Below, piece after piece: positions 9,117-18,962 of a stretch of 64,000 nucleotides of DNA (position 1 is its first letter; each line of letters begins with the position of its first letter). Origin of the DNA: Rubripirellula sp. (GTDB lineage Bacteria > Planctomycetota > Planctomycetia > Pirellulales > Pirellulaceae); NCBI GenBank assembly GCA_029245125.1, contig JAQWPZ010000017.1:62001-126000 (forward strand), given 5' to 3'. The translations under genes were made by a program, and so were the position numbers. The notes under the pieces were generated by a model. The model did no database searches, was not told where the DNA came from, and saw only the letters and a program-made list of their open reading frames with translations.

Positions 9117-12100
9117 CTATTTCCCTTTCAAGCGGTGGGGTGGATCGGCGCGGCCGGAGGGGAAATGCACCTTGAGTTGCGGCGGTGCGTCGTCTTTGTC
9201 ATCGGCATCATTATCACTGTCTTGGACTACCGTTTCGGTGTTGCTTTCCGCTGATTCTGATTTGTCCGACTGCGAGGCCCTCGCTCGCGGCTTGAACAGT
9301 TTTCCTGCTGGTCCGGCGAGCAGGGCTGGCAGCAGAATCAAGTCACCGACCAGTGCGGCAGCGAGCATCACGAGCATCAATGTGCCGAAGCGTTGGGTTG
9401 GTGTGAATGTCGAAAGTGAGAATACGAACAAGCCGAGTCCACCGACGACTGTCGTCTGAGTCATCGCGGGGCCAACCCGTCGATAAGTTTCAATCACCGC
9501 TTCGACTCGATGCATGCCCTTATCTAGATTTTCACGGAACCACGCCAGGAAGTGAATGGTGTCATCAACGGCGACCCCCATCGCTACCGAAGCGGTCATC
9601 ATTGTTCCGATGTCGATATCGATTCCTTGATGGCACATTACCCCAAATACTAGTAGCACAGGGAAAACGTTGGGAATCATCGCGACCATTCCAGCGGCAA
9701 TTCCGTACCCAAGCTGTCTGGGGCGAAGCCAGTCGATTGGCATCCTGCCGGGATTGAGCAGCCAAATCATGACCGCTGCAATTAGCACAAAGGCAAGTCC
9801 GATCGAGTTAGCTAAGCTTTGCAACAAGGTTCGCTGCGCTTTGTAGACGACGGGAACGACACCGGTATAGACGACCTGCATCGGACCAGATCCGGTCACA
9901 TCAGGAATGCGATTAGGCAGCAATGTTGGCTGGGTCGTCTTGGCAAGTGTTTGTTCGCCATCGATCAGCACGTTAGCGGCGGAAAAATCAGTCGGATCAA
10001 ATGAGTCAGTACCGAGCCACACAATCGCGTCGAAGCTCTCTACCAACTTTTCCCATTTCTCGCTGGCAACCAGCTCCTTTGCTTTTTCAGCATCGACATT
10101 TAACCAGCGTGGTTTGTCAATCCGTTCGCCATTCAACAATTCACCGAGCGTCGCAAGGTAAGTCATACGCTGATCGATATCGCCGCCTTCTCCAAGCAGA
10201 TCGGCTTGCGCGAGCGATTTTGGGCGTTCGCTGCCGACCAGCATGACGCGTCGTTTTCTTTTTGTAGAACCGTCCCCGGAGTCGAGTTGACGCATCAATT
10301 GAGCGCGCGTTTCGTAGGCCCTCAAAACTGGTTCCACTGACTCGCGGAGAGTGGAGATAAATTGTCCGTAGTCAACGTCCGAGAGCGCGGCCACCCGCAA
10401 GCTGATGCGCCACAATTCACTATTTGCGTATTGCCCTTCTTGTTCAATTTCTAGGTAGTCATTGTCTCGCAGTTGTTCACTCGCCGCTGACAGTTCCCGA
10501 ACAAACTTTGCCCGAATTGGGCTGTAGCCGTTTGTGGCTTCAGGCAGCGGTGGCAAAAAGGTATCCGCGGCGAGTGCTTGGCCAACCACCTTGCGGCCCG
10601 GTTCCCCAAGCGTTCGGTAAACGACGGTTCGGATTCGCGCGATCGCCTCGACGCGTTGCAAGATGTCGAGAGGTTGTGAGTTGGCTTGGGAGGCTGATGG
10701 GGGCTTCGCGGCACTCGATTCCGACTGCATCGAGGGCGGAATGCGAACAACTAATTCCATCGGAACCAGCTTGCCAAAGTTTTCCTCCAGCCAAGCATAG
10801 TCGTGAATGATTCGCGAATCGTCGTCGAACAGGTTCAGCAACTGAACCGACGTCTGGATTTTCATCAATCCGGTTGCACTTGCCAGCAGCAGGCCGATAC
10901 AGGACACGCTGACCAAGCGATGGTGTCTAGTGATCCAGCGTCCAGCAGCCGCCCACCATTCTGATAAGCGGCTTTCGTTTTTTGGTTCGGTGGGAATGTC
11001 TCGTAGGAACGCAGTGGATGGCGGGAAAATCTGTAAAGCGGCTGGTAAGTAAGAGAACAGCACACAAAGTGTCATCAGCACACCGAGTGCGGCGTACAGC
11101 CCAAAATTGCTGATCGGCGCCAAGTTGCTCGTAAACAGCGAAGCCAAGCCAATCGCCGTGGTCAGGGAGGCCAGTGTGCAGGGTAGGAACGCGTGCCGAA
11201 GCGCTCGCCGGGCCGCACCAGCTTCACCTGACTTTCGTACCTCATCGCGGTAGTAGTTGACGACGTGAATAGCGCCCGACAAGCCAAGCACATAAACCAG
11301 CGATGGCATGCTCATCAAGATTGCATCCACCCGACCAGATGTCCACCAAACGATGGCCATGCTCATGATCGCGGACGAACCACCAACGATGAAGACCACA
11401 CCGGTGATCTTCAGACTGCCGAAACAGATTAAGGAGAGCACAATCCCCAGCACGACGCTGTATCCGATCAGACGAACCAGCGTGATACTTCCCTCTTCAT
11501 CAATCGCCATATTGTCCACCGGCGGTCCGCCCATCCGAAGCGCCGGCATCCCTGCTAATGAAGCTGGTGGTTCGCGATTGAACGGGGGTGGTGCCATCGA
11601 TGGTGGTGGTGCGGCGCGGATGCCGGATTGCACCGCCAATTCCAGCAGGCGGCCGCGCGGCTGGCCAAGGACACCTCGTCCGACCGCGAAGGGAAGATTG
11701 TCTTGTGCCAGTTGAGTCAGCGTCACCAGTACGCATGTCAGTCGGTTAGGTGGTTCGACTTCGACGGTGTCGAAGACGGCATAGAACGCATCGGTTTTTT
11801 CATCCAGAGAAGCTTGTTTCAATTCTTCAAGTGAATCGCCGAAGTTTTCGGTAACGATCTGTGCCAGTGCATCTTCGACCAGGGCATCGAAATTTTCCGG
11901 CAACTGCTCACGACGTTCTGCCGGTAGTGAAGCTCGAAAGGCATCTGCCGACCAGCCGAATTCTGGGGCAACTGCCGGCGCGAAAAGGGTTCCAGTTAAT
12001 CGTTTCAGGGCTCGGCGGCGGGCAACCACCGAACGGCGATCTTCATCGGTCAGGTCAATCGGCCACAACGGCCCCCCTTCTACAGTCAACTCGGCAATGA

Positions 12101-12785
12101 TCGACTCGCCTGTCTGCACAGATTGGAACAGAGGAGCACACAGTAAAGAGAGGTCGTTGTAGAACGGGTTGGCGACTTGACCGCTAGTTTGGTCGCCGAA
12201 CGCGGTGATCAACTGTCCTTGCAGTTGGTAAGTGCCGAGGCGTTTTTTGATTGCCCGAATTGCAGCTGCCGGCCCGTTTGTTCCCTCTTCCCAGCGGAAC
12301 AGTTCCCCCGAAGGTGTCACGTAATACCACTGCCCACTGGCCGACTGCAGCCATTTCTCGTCTTCGCCACCCCAGTCATCGAAGTCATTGCCGGGAAGCA
12401 TCAATTCGAGCTTGCGCCCAAGTTCTCTCGCTCTTTGGTATCGGGCAGATTCTTCCGACGAGAGGTTTTCTGCGGGAACCGCGCCCTCGCTCTCGTGCAG
12501 TAGCTTTTGCTCAAACAGTTTCAGCCGCTGGTCATCAGTGGTGCAGCCATCCCATGTTGCCAGCACAAAGCTTTCACCCGCGAAGTGCTGGGAAAACCAA
12601 TCTAATTCGGCAGTTTCCGGGAAGTCATCGGGCAGCCAGTCTTGAACGTCGTTCTGCTTCTGGCTCAGGCTCAACCGAGCGGCCCGGAATTCCCAGGGCA
12701 GGAAAAAGAAAAAAGCGACTAAAATCAACAGCGCGTAGGGGATCCCCTTCTGGCTTCGTCGACTAAGCGAAGAATCCTGCTTCAT
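9117..12785 (-). CDS. RND/MMPL family exporter protein
   Basis: A 1222-residue inner-membrane protein. One membrane segment lies near the N-terminus (ALLILVAFFFFLPW), a large extracytoplasmic region follows, and there are two sets of membrane segments: the first around residues 430-600, the second at the C-terminus from about residue 1010 with GVAVDDTIHFLAWFREN. This two-fold layout is that of RND/MMPL transporters (sterol-sensing-domain-like), which move lipids or hydrophobic molecules using the proton gradient. The substrate cannot be read from sequence. The C-terminus is a charged tail rich in Ser, Glu and Asp. The gene stands alone, convergent with the oxidoreductase upstream. The 313 bp between it and the DUF1559 gene (12786-13098) hold no gene I can support. 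Confidence 0.85.
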   Translation of the reverse strand: MKQDSSLSRRSQKGIPYALLILVAFFFFLPWEFRAARLSLSQKQNDVQDWLPDDFPETAELDWFSQHFAGESFVLATWDGCTTDDQRLKLFEQKLLHESEGAVPAENLSSEESARYQRARELGRKLELMLPGNDFDDWGGEDEKWLQSASGQWYYVTPSGELFRWEEGTNGPAAAIRAIKKRLGTYQLQGQLITAFGDQTSGQVANPFYNDLSLLCAPLFQSVQTGESIIAELTVEGGPLWPIDLTDEDRRSVVARRRALKRLTGTLFAPAVAPEFGWSADAFRASLPAERREQLPENFDALVEDALAQIVTENFGDSLEELKQASLDEKTDAFYAVFDTVEVEPPNRLTCVLVTLTQLAQDNLPFAVGRGVLGQPRGRLLELAVQSGIRAAPPPSMAPPPFNREPPASLAGMPALRMGGPPVDNMAIDEEGSITLVRLIGYSVVLGIVLSLICFGSLKITGVVFIVGGSSAIMSMAIVWWTSGRVDAILMSMPSLVYVLGLSGAIHVVNYYRDEVRKSGEAGAARRALRHAFLPCTLASLTTAIGLASLFTSNLAPISNFGLYAALGVLMTLCVLFSYLPAALQIFPPSTAFLRDIPTEPKNESRLSEWWAAAGRWITRHHRLVSVSCIGLLLASATGLMKIQTSVQLLNLFDDDSRIIHDYAWLEENFGKLVPMELVVRIPPSMQSESSAAKPPSASQANSQPLDILQRVEAIARIRTVVYRTLGEPGRKVVGQALAADTFLPPLPEATNGYSPIRAKFVRELSAASEQLRDNDYLEIEQEGQYANSELWRISLRVAALSDVDYGQFISTLRESVEPVLRAYETRAQLMRQLDSGDGSTKRKRRVMLVGSERPKSLAQADLLGEGGDIDQRMTYLATLGELLNGERIDKPRWLNVDAEKAKELVASEKWEKLVESFDAIVWLGTDSFDPTDFSAANVLIDGEQTLAKTTQPTLLPNRIPDVTGSGPMQVVYTGVVPVVYKAQRTLLQSLANSIGLAFVLIAAVMIWLLNPGRMPIDWLRPRQLGYGIAAGMVAMIPNVFPVLLVFGVMCHQGIDIDIGTMMTASVAMGVAVDDTIHFLAWFRENLDKGMHRVEAVIETYRRVGPAMTQTTVVGGLGLFVFSLSTFTPTQRFGTLMLVMLAAALVGDLILLPALLAGPAGKLFKPRARASQSDKSESAESNTETVVQDSDNDADDKDDAPPQLKVHFPSGRADPPHRLKGK

Positions 12786-13098
12786 GGGGGAAACGTGCTG
12801 AAAATACGAGGCGTAAGGGACCTGTCCGTGATCGGTGACCGATCGTTCCGAATGGTAAACTAACCCCGATTGCTCGCATGGTCTACTTCAAACGGCCTGT
12901 CCAGCCTGTGCTTATTAAAATCTCTCTGCCGGATGTTCCGGTCGGGGCTAGTTTGCCGGTCGTCGGTCGCTCGGCGTGGCGTTCGCCTAATAGGCGGCGG
13001 TTTTTCGAAATGTTGCCCAATTTCACAACAGGGGAAGCTGGGAGAGGCTGGCGACGGACTAAAACCGTGCTTTCTGTGCTGATTTTGCAGCGTTGGGT

Positions 13099-13980
13099 TT
13101 ACAGCGTGTCAGCTGGCAATTCGCCGTCGGCACGGTTGCCCATTTGCCGCATCAAATCGGCATTAGTGCTAAAGCTCAAGAATCGAACGGAGCCATCAGC
13201 GAACACAAAGTTGCTGCCGCCGCTGTGAAAACTGTCAAAACCACCGACGTGCAGCGGGTCACTCGGAACCGGAATATCCTGTTCCCATTCGGTTCGCTCG
13301 AAGGTGCCCGTGTTGCGGAGCGTTGCTCGGGTACCCGAAGCCCAGCCTAAGGAATTCGGACTTGGCTTGACTTCCCCGATCAGGATCGTTTGAGAACTGC
13401 CGTCACGAATATCCCCAAACCGAATCTTACTATTTAAGAACAGGACACCGTTGTTATCGGCATCAATGGGTGCTTCAACGTCGTGATGGCAGCCAGCGTA
13501 GTTGCTTTGTCCGACCAGGGTTCCAGAGGGCGTGTTGTTATCGAAGCCTGGATAGGAGGGGCACAGAGCAATTGAAAGTGGGATGCCTCGCACTTTCTCA
13601 TTTTCCGGCGCATAGATGCTCTTCGACAAATCGAGGTTTTCGTACAGCACTTGTTGCTCGATGTAGGGCAGGATTTCGACAATCCAGCTCTTGTGATCTC
13701 CGATTTCCTCATCTCGAATCGGACCGGTTGGGTTCGTCGTGCCAGACGGGAAGTGTTCTAAGCTGAAATCATGGTGATGGATTGCAAGTCCCAATTGCAT
13801 CAGGTTATTTGTGCAGGAAAGCCGTCGAGCTGCTTCCCGAGCGGCCTGCACTGCCGGCAAGAGCAAGCCGATCAATACGCCGATGATGGCAAGGACAACC
13901 AACAGCTCGACCAGGGTGAAGCCGCCAGTACGGGAAGCAAAAACATTGACACGCGTGTTGCTGGATCGATGGTTTTTCAT
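13099..13980 (-). CDS. DUF1559 prepilin-like protein (H-x9-DG family)
   Basis: The start is ATG 13980, with GGAG seven bases upstream; the reading frame continues upstream to a TTG but that region overlaps the neighbouring gene. The protein has 293 residues. It begins with a short basic leader and a type IV prepilin cleavage/methylation motif (GGFTLVELLVVLAIIG) followed by the hydrophobic helix. The C-terminus has the H-x9-DG motif (HSGGSNFVFADGSVRF) that marks the DUF1559 family, expanded mainly in planctomycetes. It is the last gene of a pseudopilin/GspF operon, starting 4 bp after the preceding stop. The function of the family is not established; a surface or pseudopilus role is likely. 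Confidence 0.9.
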   Translation of the reverse strand: MKNHRSSNTRVNVFASRTGGFTLVELLVVLAIIGVLIGLLLPAVQAAREAARRLSCTNNLMQLGLAIHHHDFSLEHFPSGTTNPTGPIRDEEIGDHKSWIVEILPYIEQQVLYENLDLSKSIYAPENEKVRGIPLSIALCPSYPGFDNNTPSGTLVGQSNYAGCHHDVEAPIDADNNGVLFLNSKIRFGDIRDGSSQTILIGEVKPSPNSLGWASGTRATLRNTGTFERTEWEQDIPVPSDPLHVGGFDSFHSGGSNFVFADGSVRFLSFSTNADLMRQMGNRADGELPADTL

Positions 13981-13984
13981 TGGA

Positions 13985-14431
13985 TTACTCCTCGGTTGAA
14001 ACGACGCTTGAGGTGGCGGTCGATTTTGGTTGGAATTCGAATTCGTGACTGCGCCGTGTTGTTCTCGCACGCGCCGAAGGTTCAACGAGTGTCGCGGTCA
14101 CTTTTACCGTTGCGGAGTTAGAAGTCTCTGGCGATACGGTGACTTGGACAGTTGCAGTACCAAACTGATCCAATGCCCCAGCAGGGCTCCATGTTTCCCC
14201 TTGATAGTTGGATTGGTTCATCATGCTGATCATCGCGCGGCGGACGCCCGCGTCGAGCAGCCATTCCGTTTGGATCATCTGATGTTCCAGTCTGGCGTGG
14301 CGACGAGCTCGCAGCGTGGCATGAACCGTGATCGCCATCATGCCGGCGGCAACGGTCAAGCATGCTAGTGTGCAGACAGTCAGTACACCGGCACGGTTTC
14401 GTGGCCTGCGTCGACGTAAGTTGTAATTCAT
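13985..14431 (-). CDS. Small pseudopilin-operon membrane protein
   Basis: A 148-residue protein with an Arg-rich N-terminus, one membrane segment at about residues 16-40 (LTVCTLACLTVAAGMMAI) and a soluble beta-rich remainder. It lacks the classical G-F-T-x-x-E prepilin cleavage site. Position and topology recall minor pseudopilins of the GspK/PilX type, whose leader sequences are often atypical. Its start overlaps the stop of the preceding gene by four bases (ATGA), so the two are translationally coupled. I do not recognise a specific family. Confidence 0.7.
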   Translation of the reverse strand: MNYNLRRRRPRNRAGVLTVCTLACLTVAAGMMAITVHATLRARRHARLEHQMIQTEWLLDAGVRRAMISMMNQSNYQGETWSPAGALDQFGTATVQVTVSPETSNSATVKVTATLVEPSARARTTRRSHEFEFQPKSTATSSVVSTEE

Positions 14432-14922
14432 TTGGACGTCCCCTTATTCGCTTTGGGAATCGTCCAGCGACCGACGACCGTTTGAATGTTTCGGTGGATT
14501 CGCAATTGCGGAATCGTCGTTTGAATCGCCAGTCGCACGTGTTCCGGTTGGGGGGAGTCAAGTACGGCGGTTTGATCTTCACCTAATTCGAAACGCTCCC
14601 TCGATGTCGGTTGTCCATCAAGAGATTGGTTCCGAGCGACTCGATTTTCTTGACTCTGATAGTGAATGACTGATCCGTCGCTTAGGGTGAACTGGATGCC
14701 TTGATCGATCTCGAACGACAAGGCTCGGTGAGCATCGTATCGGAACTCTCTGGCCAAGCGATCGATCACGATCGACTGGTCCATTCTCGTTCGGTTGATG
14801 GATGCGATTTGCATCGTCTTGTGCATCATGCCCGTTGTGAGCATCAGCACCGTCATGCCTGCCGTCATCACAACGAGTAATTCGATCAATGTGAACGCGT
14901 GTCGGCTAAGTCGCTTCATCAC
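14428..14922 (-). CDS. Prepilin-type pseudopilin, GspJ-like
   Basis: A 164-residue protein with a short leader and a clear prepilin peptidase site (RHAFTLIELLVVMTAG), in which Glu is the fifth residue of the mature protein. A hydrophobic helix and a soluble domain follow. Length and operon position suggest a minor pseudopilin (GspJ-like); the subtype cannot be fixed by eye. The start overlaps the preceding gene's stop by four bases, and the stop overlaps the next start by four. Confidence 0.75.
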   Translation of the reverse strand: MMKRLSRHAFTLIELLVVMTAGMTVLMLTTGMMHKTMQIASINRTRMDQSIVIDRLAREFRYDAHRALSFEIDQGIQFTLSDGSVIHYQSQENRVARNQSLDGQPTSRERFELGEDQTAVLDSPQPEHVRLAIQTTIPQLRIHRNIQTVVGRWTIPKANKGTSK

Positions 14923-15413
14923 TGATTCTCCCCTGCGTTTTGTGCTGGTGCACGCACTGTTTCGGATTGGCCGTCGTCTTCGGGTTTCGGCTGCAAATTG
15001 ATTTTTGGATCAGGCGAAGTCGTCAAGAAGCCAACGAGCGTTAGCGGCGCGTGATGGGTGGTTCGTGTTGCTGACTCACCGTCGATTTGGAGGGTGAGAA
15101 CAATCTGTGTCGATCCCGGGGGGTGTTCGATTTTTCCTCTCAGACTCGCTCGTGGCAGTAAGACTCGGGTGTCTGCTGAGATTTCCAAGCTTTCAATCGC
15201 TTGTTGGGCCCCCGGTAAATCGAGTGTGGTTAGGTGTTCCAGTTGGTTGCCGAGTTCGTCGAGCGCAATCTTTTGATTCCGAGTGTCTCGCCACAAGCGA
15301 TCTGTGCGAATCGAGATGGTTGCGACAAACGACATGACGGTAGCGAGCAGCGACGCGCAAACCATCAATTCAGTCAAGGTGAAGGCGGCGCGGCGATGGT
15401 GTGTGTGTTTCAT
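14919..15413 (-). CDS. Prepilin-type pseudopilin, GspI-like
   Basis: A 164-residue protein with a basic leader (MKHTHHRR), a prepilin cleavage site (AAFTLTELMVCASLL) and a single hydrophobic helix, followed by a soluble domain with a long amphipathic stretch (DELGNQLEHL). It is the first of the small pseudopilin-like genes in the transcript, 6 bp after the third GspF-like gene. The subtype (I versus H or J) is a guess from gene order. Confidence 0.75.
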   Translation of the reverse strand: MKHTHHRRAAFTLTELMVCASLLATVMSFVATISIRTDRLWRDTRNQKIALDELGNQLEHLTTLDLPGAQQAIESLEISADTRVLLPRASLRGKIEHPPGSTQIVLTLQIDGESATRTTHHAPLTLVGFLTTSPDPKINLQPKPEDDGQSETVRAPAQNAGENQ

Positions 15414-15419
15414 CGGTAT

Positions 15420-16538
15420 CTACTGCGCGAGGAGCCAAATGAAGTAAGCCAGAAAACCAAACACCGAACTGCATAGAAGCAGGACGAATGCTGCGATCAC
15501 GATGGTGAACGCTGGCAGAACCATTGAAACCGCTTGCTCATGCTGGTTCAGTGCGTTACTTCGTTTCCAGTCCGACAATCGTCTTAAAGTCCAAATGATT
15601 GACAACTTGTTGGATGAGTTTGCCAACGCATGACTTTCCGCTGTGGTAAGCAGTTGGACGTTCGTCAGGCTGCCCCATTCATCAACGCCTTGTTCGATCT
15701 GATTTCGTGCCGACAGAAGTTTCTGGCGAACCTGGCTGTCGTAGTGGTAATGAGCCAAGGTTGATAGTGCTGACGAAACGGGGCGACCTGCTTCCAATGA
15801 GATCGCAAGGAGTCGCAGGATTTCAGCGACTTGGGACTGTGCGGTGTTTTTGATCCACTTGGGGACTGCGTATCGATTGATCAGCCGACGTGTTGGTGTC
15901 AACCAACACGCGAAAGCAATTGCTACACCGAGGAGCATGTAAAACTGCAGGTGATCTACTAAATGCACCATGATCAAATTTGGCAGCGTAAATGCAGAAA
16001 GAAAGGGAGTGGATTGGTCCGAACCCATTTCTTTAAGGAGCATTCTTAAGGTTGGCAAGACGAAGGTAGCGAGAAACCAAGAAGTCAGCGCCAGGACGAG
16101 TAAGGTCATCACCCCATAGATGAAGGTTTGCTGTAGCTTCTTTCGCGGTTGGTCGGTTGCTATCTCTCGAGCCTTGATGAGATCGCGGTAAATTTGGGAA
16201 AGCGTTCCTGTTTGAGCCCCGAAACGCAGTGCCAAGACAGCTTCGTTGTCGAGTACCCCGGGAGTCTGTTCTGCTGCTTCAATGACCGACGTTCCCTCCG
16301 TAACGCGGTTGGCGAATTTGTTGATGCGCGATCGGTATCGACCAGCCTGTTCCTTGGTGTGATTGTGTAGCAAGGGAGCAGGGTCCAGCTGCTGTTCATG
16401 AGCGACCGCCAGCAATTGAAGAATTGTACGTTGGCGGCAGTTGCGACTTTCGCTTGTCCACCAGGGTGTGATCCGCCAATGGTGAGTTTTTTCTGCCAAC
16501 TGTGCCGTCAGTGGGAACCAAGATTCAAGTTCATTCAT
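15420..16538 (-). CDS. GspF/PilC-like type II secretion platform protein (third of three)
   Basis: A 372-residue protein with membrane segments near residues 150-170, 200-215 and at the C-terminus (LPAFTIVIAAFVLLLCS). Short cytoplasmic helical bundles carry GspF-type features (LRFGAQTGTLSQIYRDL; LLAISLEAGRPVSSALSTL). This is the T2SS-F layout of an inner-membrane assembly platform. Its N-terminal domain is divergent compared with canonical GspF. It is 1 bp downstream of the preceding GspF-like gene. Confidence 0.8.
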   Translation of the reverse strand: MNELESWFPLTAQLAEKTHHWRITPWWTSESRNCRQRTILQLLAVAHEQQLDPAPLLHNHTKEQAGRYRSRINKFANRVTEGTSVIEAAEQTPGVLDNEAVLALRFGAQTGTLSQIYRDLIKAREIATDQPRKKLQQTFIYGVMTLLVLALTSWFLATFVLPTLRMLLKEMGSDQSTPFLSAFTLPNLIMVHLVDHLQFYMLLGVAIAFACWLTPTRRLINRYAVPKWIKNTAQSQVAEILRLLAISLEAGRPVSSALSTLAHYHYDSQVRQKLLSARNQIEQGVDEWGSLTNVQLLTTAESHALANSSNKLSIIWTLRRLSDWKRSNALNQHEQAVSMVLPAFTIVIAAFVLLLCSSVFGFLAYFIWLLAQ

Positions 16539-16539
16539 G

Positions 16540-17748
16540 TCAAACTAGCCCTTGAATCAAACTGAGCAGTGGTGCGAGCAGAGCGATAGCCACAAAGCCG
16601 ACCGTTAATCCCGCTAATACGATCGAAAGCTGAGCGACCGCGCCTGTTGACCAGTTAGTGCGGTGAGCTGCATGGTCGGAGTACATCGCCCCTAACTCAT
16701 GGAGCAGCGGGAGGTGAGGAGTGCCGTCTGATCCCGCTGTCAGTGCGTGGATCAGGTTACCCGGCAGCTTGTGAGCCGCTTTGCTGGATTGTAATGACTG
16801 ACTTGGATTTTGCGCGGATCGTGCAAGGTCTTCGGCGGCCTCTTGGAAGAACTTGTGCTCGCATCCTTTACCGGCCAAACGCAAAGCATCCGGCAGAGGG
16901 ACGCCAAGACTCAGCAAGTCCGCCAATTGATTGATCAAAGAGGCCATTGTGGTGACGTTCGCAACGCTGCCCGCGACCAGTCGCCCGAGAACCCGATTCG
17001 ACAAAGCGAATTGGATCCAAATTCTTCTGGCAATCAACAAGATGATCGCCACGATCCCCAGCGTCGTCATGGTCGATGCGAGTTGATCAGTAAAGAGTCT
17101 TGAGATTCCTATTAGCAGTCGGGTGCTGGCGGGGAGTTGGATTCCAAAATCCTCAAAGATTTCTCGAAAGGAGGGAACGATAAAACCGCAAAGTAAACTG
17201 ATGAAGCCAGAAGTCAGCAACAGGATCATCGTCGGGTAGACAAGTGTTCGGCGACGGTCGCTCCGATTCTGGCTGTCACGAGCTGCGATGGTCATCAGTT
17301 CGCTGAGACGCTGTGTTGCGGCCTCTTCGGTCAGCCCCGTCAATAACAAAGGCAACCATCGGATTGCACGCGGGCTGGAACTCAAGTCGGATCCCGATTT
17401 GGCGTTCTTCAGCAACTTGCTGAGCTGCTGAATCTCTTGACGTGCGGTACCGCGAGGAATCGCGTCGGTCAGCACCGCGAGCACCGGAATGAGTTGATCT
17501 CGTCGCTCGATGACCGAATCAAAGTAATCTTCCAGCCGATGTTCGTCTGCCGATGGGTCAGTAGCGGACGGAGACACAGTGGGAGTGCGTAATGAATCTG
17601 AATTCGATTCAGTGAGGACTTCCAGAGTTGTGATCGTCCAGCCTTTGGATTCTAGTTCTGCGATCGCGTCAGCGAGCGTTTCGCAATCCAATTCGCCTTT
17701 ATATTCGTCGCCATAGCCATCGCTTGCCTTGTAAGAAAACCGTGCCAT
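16540..17748 (-). CDS. GspF/PilC-like type II secretion platform protein (second of three, canonical length)
   Basis: A 402-residue protein, the usual length of GspF/PilC. It starts with the canonical GspF N-terminus (MARFSYKASDGYGDEYKGEL and a SKGW motif), then two helical-bundle T2SS-F domains separated and followed by membrane segments (TMILLLTSGFISLLCGFIVP; IVLAGLTVGFVAIALLAPLL). In type II secretion and type IV pili this protein couples the cytoplasmic ATPase to pseudopilin assembly. No ATPase gene lies in this operon. It is 2 bp from the gene upstream. Confidence 0.85.
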   Translation of the reverse strand: MARFSYKASDGYGDEYKGELDCETLADAIAELESKGWTITTLEVLTESNSDSLRTPTVSPSATDPSADEHRLEDYFDSVIERRDQLIPVLAVLTDAIPRGTARQEIQQLSKLLKNAKSGSDLSSSPRAIRWLPLLLTGLTEEAATQRLSELMTIAARDSQNRSDRRRTLVYPTMILLLTSGFISLLCGFIVPSFREIFEDFGIQLPASTRLLIGISRLFTDQLASTMTTLGIVAIILLIARRIWIQFALSNRVLGRLVAGSVANVTTMASLINQLADLLSLGVPLPDALRLAGKGCEHKFFQEAAEDLARSAQNPSQSLQSSKAAHKLPGNLIHALTAGSDGTPHLPLLHELGAMYSDHAAHRTNWSTGAVAQLSIVLAGLTVGFVAIALLAPLLSLIQGLV

Positions 17749-17750
17749 CG

Positions 17751-18716
17751 TTATTTCACCTCACCGTTGGCGACGGAATAAAGCAAGTCGGCAAAGGGTA
17801 AAAACAGAGCCAAGCCGTAAGCCAAGACGATGATTCCGCCCAAGATGGCGCCGGTCATTGTTGGTATGACCAATCGCCAAAGGCTGCGGTTTTGCTCAGC
17901 TGTCTGCCGATAGGATTCCGCTGCCAGATTGAAGACACCAGCCAACGAATGACTCTCCAAGTCGCTTGAAACCGCCCAGCGTAATAAAGGGGGGAGTTCT
18001 TCGTTCGCCAGTGATTGCAGATCCTCCGTCGCAGATTCAAAGCGAAGAAGAGCAAATGCTTCTTCGGGAGATTGACCGTCCTCGATCAGAATTGCGAGTT
18101 GTTTTGCCAGATTCGCATCTGCAAACGCTTCGTAGTATCGCTTGCTCCCGGGTATCCATTTCCAGTGCGATTGGCGGCGAAGCAGATGCCATCCAATCAG
18201 CAACGTAACCACAATGGCCGGGAAGAGGATTGCCCATACCAAAATCGATTCTCGCATCCGCTGAAGCCATAACGTCGATTCGCTTAAACCAAACAGGCTG
18301 ATGGATAAAGATTCCAAAATTGGGCCGGTGTACAAGCAGAGTAGCAGCAGGCCGAGATAGGCCAGGCAAAACAGCAGCAGAGGATAAAGCAGAGTCTTGC
18401 CGACGTATCTTCCAAATTCACTTTTGGTTTGTGCGGGAGACGATAAGCAGTCCAATGCGATCGCGGGGTTGGAATGATGGAGCCAAGCCCACAAGCTGGC
18501 GCGGTATCGGGTGGGAAGTTCAGTGGCGTTGCGAATGGCCTCGTCCAGTGTTTCACCACTTTCGACTCGAGTCGCTAAGTGAGCGTTGATGTGATCAAGC
18601 TTGGTTTCAAGCGTTTCTCCGCGCTGCAGTCCGATGTCCATTGGCAGACCGGTAGCTGTCAGCGAAGCAATCTCGCGGTTAAAGGCAAATGCTCTTTGTA
18701 GTTGTGTTTCATCCAT
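17751..18716 (-). CDS. GspF-like platform protein, first gene of operon
   Basis: A 321-residue protein with three membrane regions (residues about 110-135, 160-180 and 280-310) and GspF-like cytoplasmic helices (ALLRFESATEDLQSL; LESHSLAGVFNLAAESYRQ). It is shorter than canonical GspF and lacks the MARFSYKA-type N-terminus. It heads a tightly packed seven-gene minus-strand operon ending at 13099. The 246 bp upstream, before the small membrane protein, are a plausible promoter region. Confidence 0.75.
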   Translation of the reverse strand: MDETQLQRAFAFNREIASLTATGLPMDIGLQRGETLETKLDHINAHLATRVESGETLDEAIRNATELPTRYRASLWAWLHHSNPAIALDCLSSPAQTKSEFGRYVGKTLLYPLLLFCLAYLGLLLLCLYTGPILESLSISLFGLSESTLWLQRMRESILVWAILFPAIVVTLLIGWHLLRRQSHWKWIPGSKRYYEAFADANLAKQLAILIEDGQSPEEAFALLRFESATEDLQSLANEELPPLLRWAVSSDLESHSLAGVFNLAAESYRQTAEQNRSLWRLVIPTMTGAILGGIIVLAYGLALFLPFADLLYSVANGEVK

Positions 18717-18962
18717 CCATCAGGTCTCCGGATACCATCACAGAGGAACAGAGTCAGCTGGTTTGTTTAAGAAAATTGCAAAAAGAATTGGCTCATGATT
18801 CTCTCTTGATGAAGCAGCGACCCGCGCTGACTCAAGCTGCGGTCAAGTCAAACTGGGATCGGTGTGTGAGGGGGCGTTGAGATAGGGAGCGACTGGCTGT
18901 TTCTTCGCAGCAGTCACGAATCATGGCTGACCGCTTCAACGTCGCGTCAGCCGATTGATCGC

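Noticed and set aside
9109-9459. 116-codon plus-strand frame
   Set aside because: Antisense to the 3' end of the RND/MMPL gene with low-complexity Ser/Leu content; a shadow.
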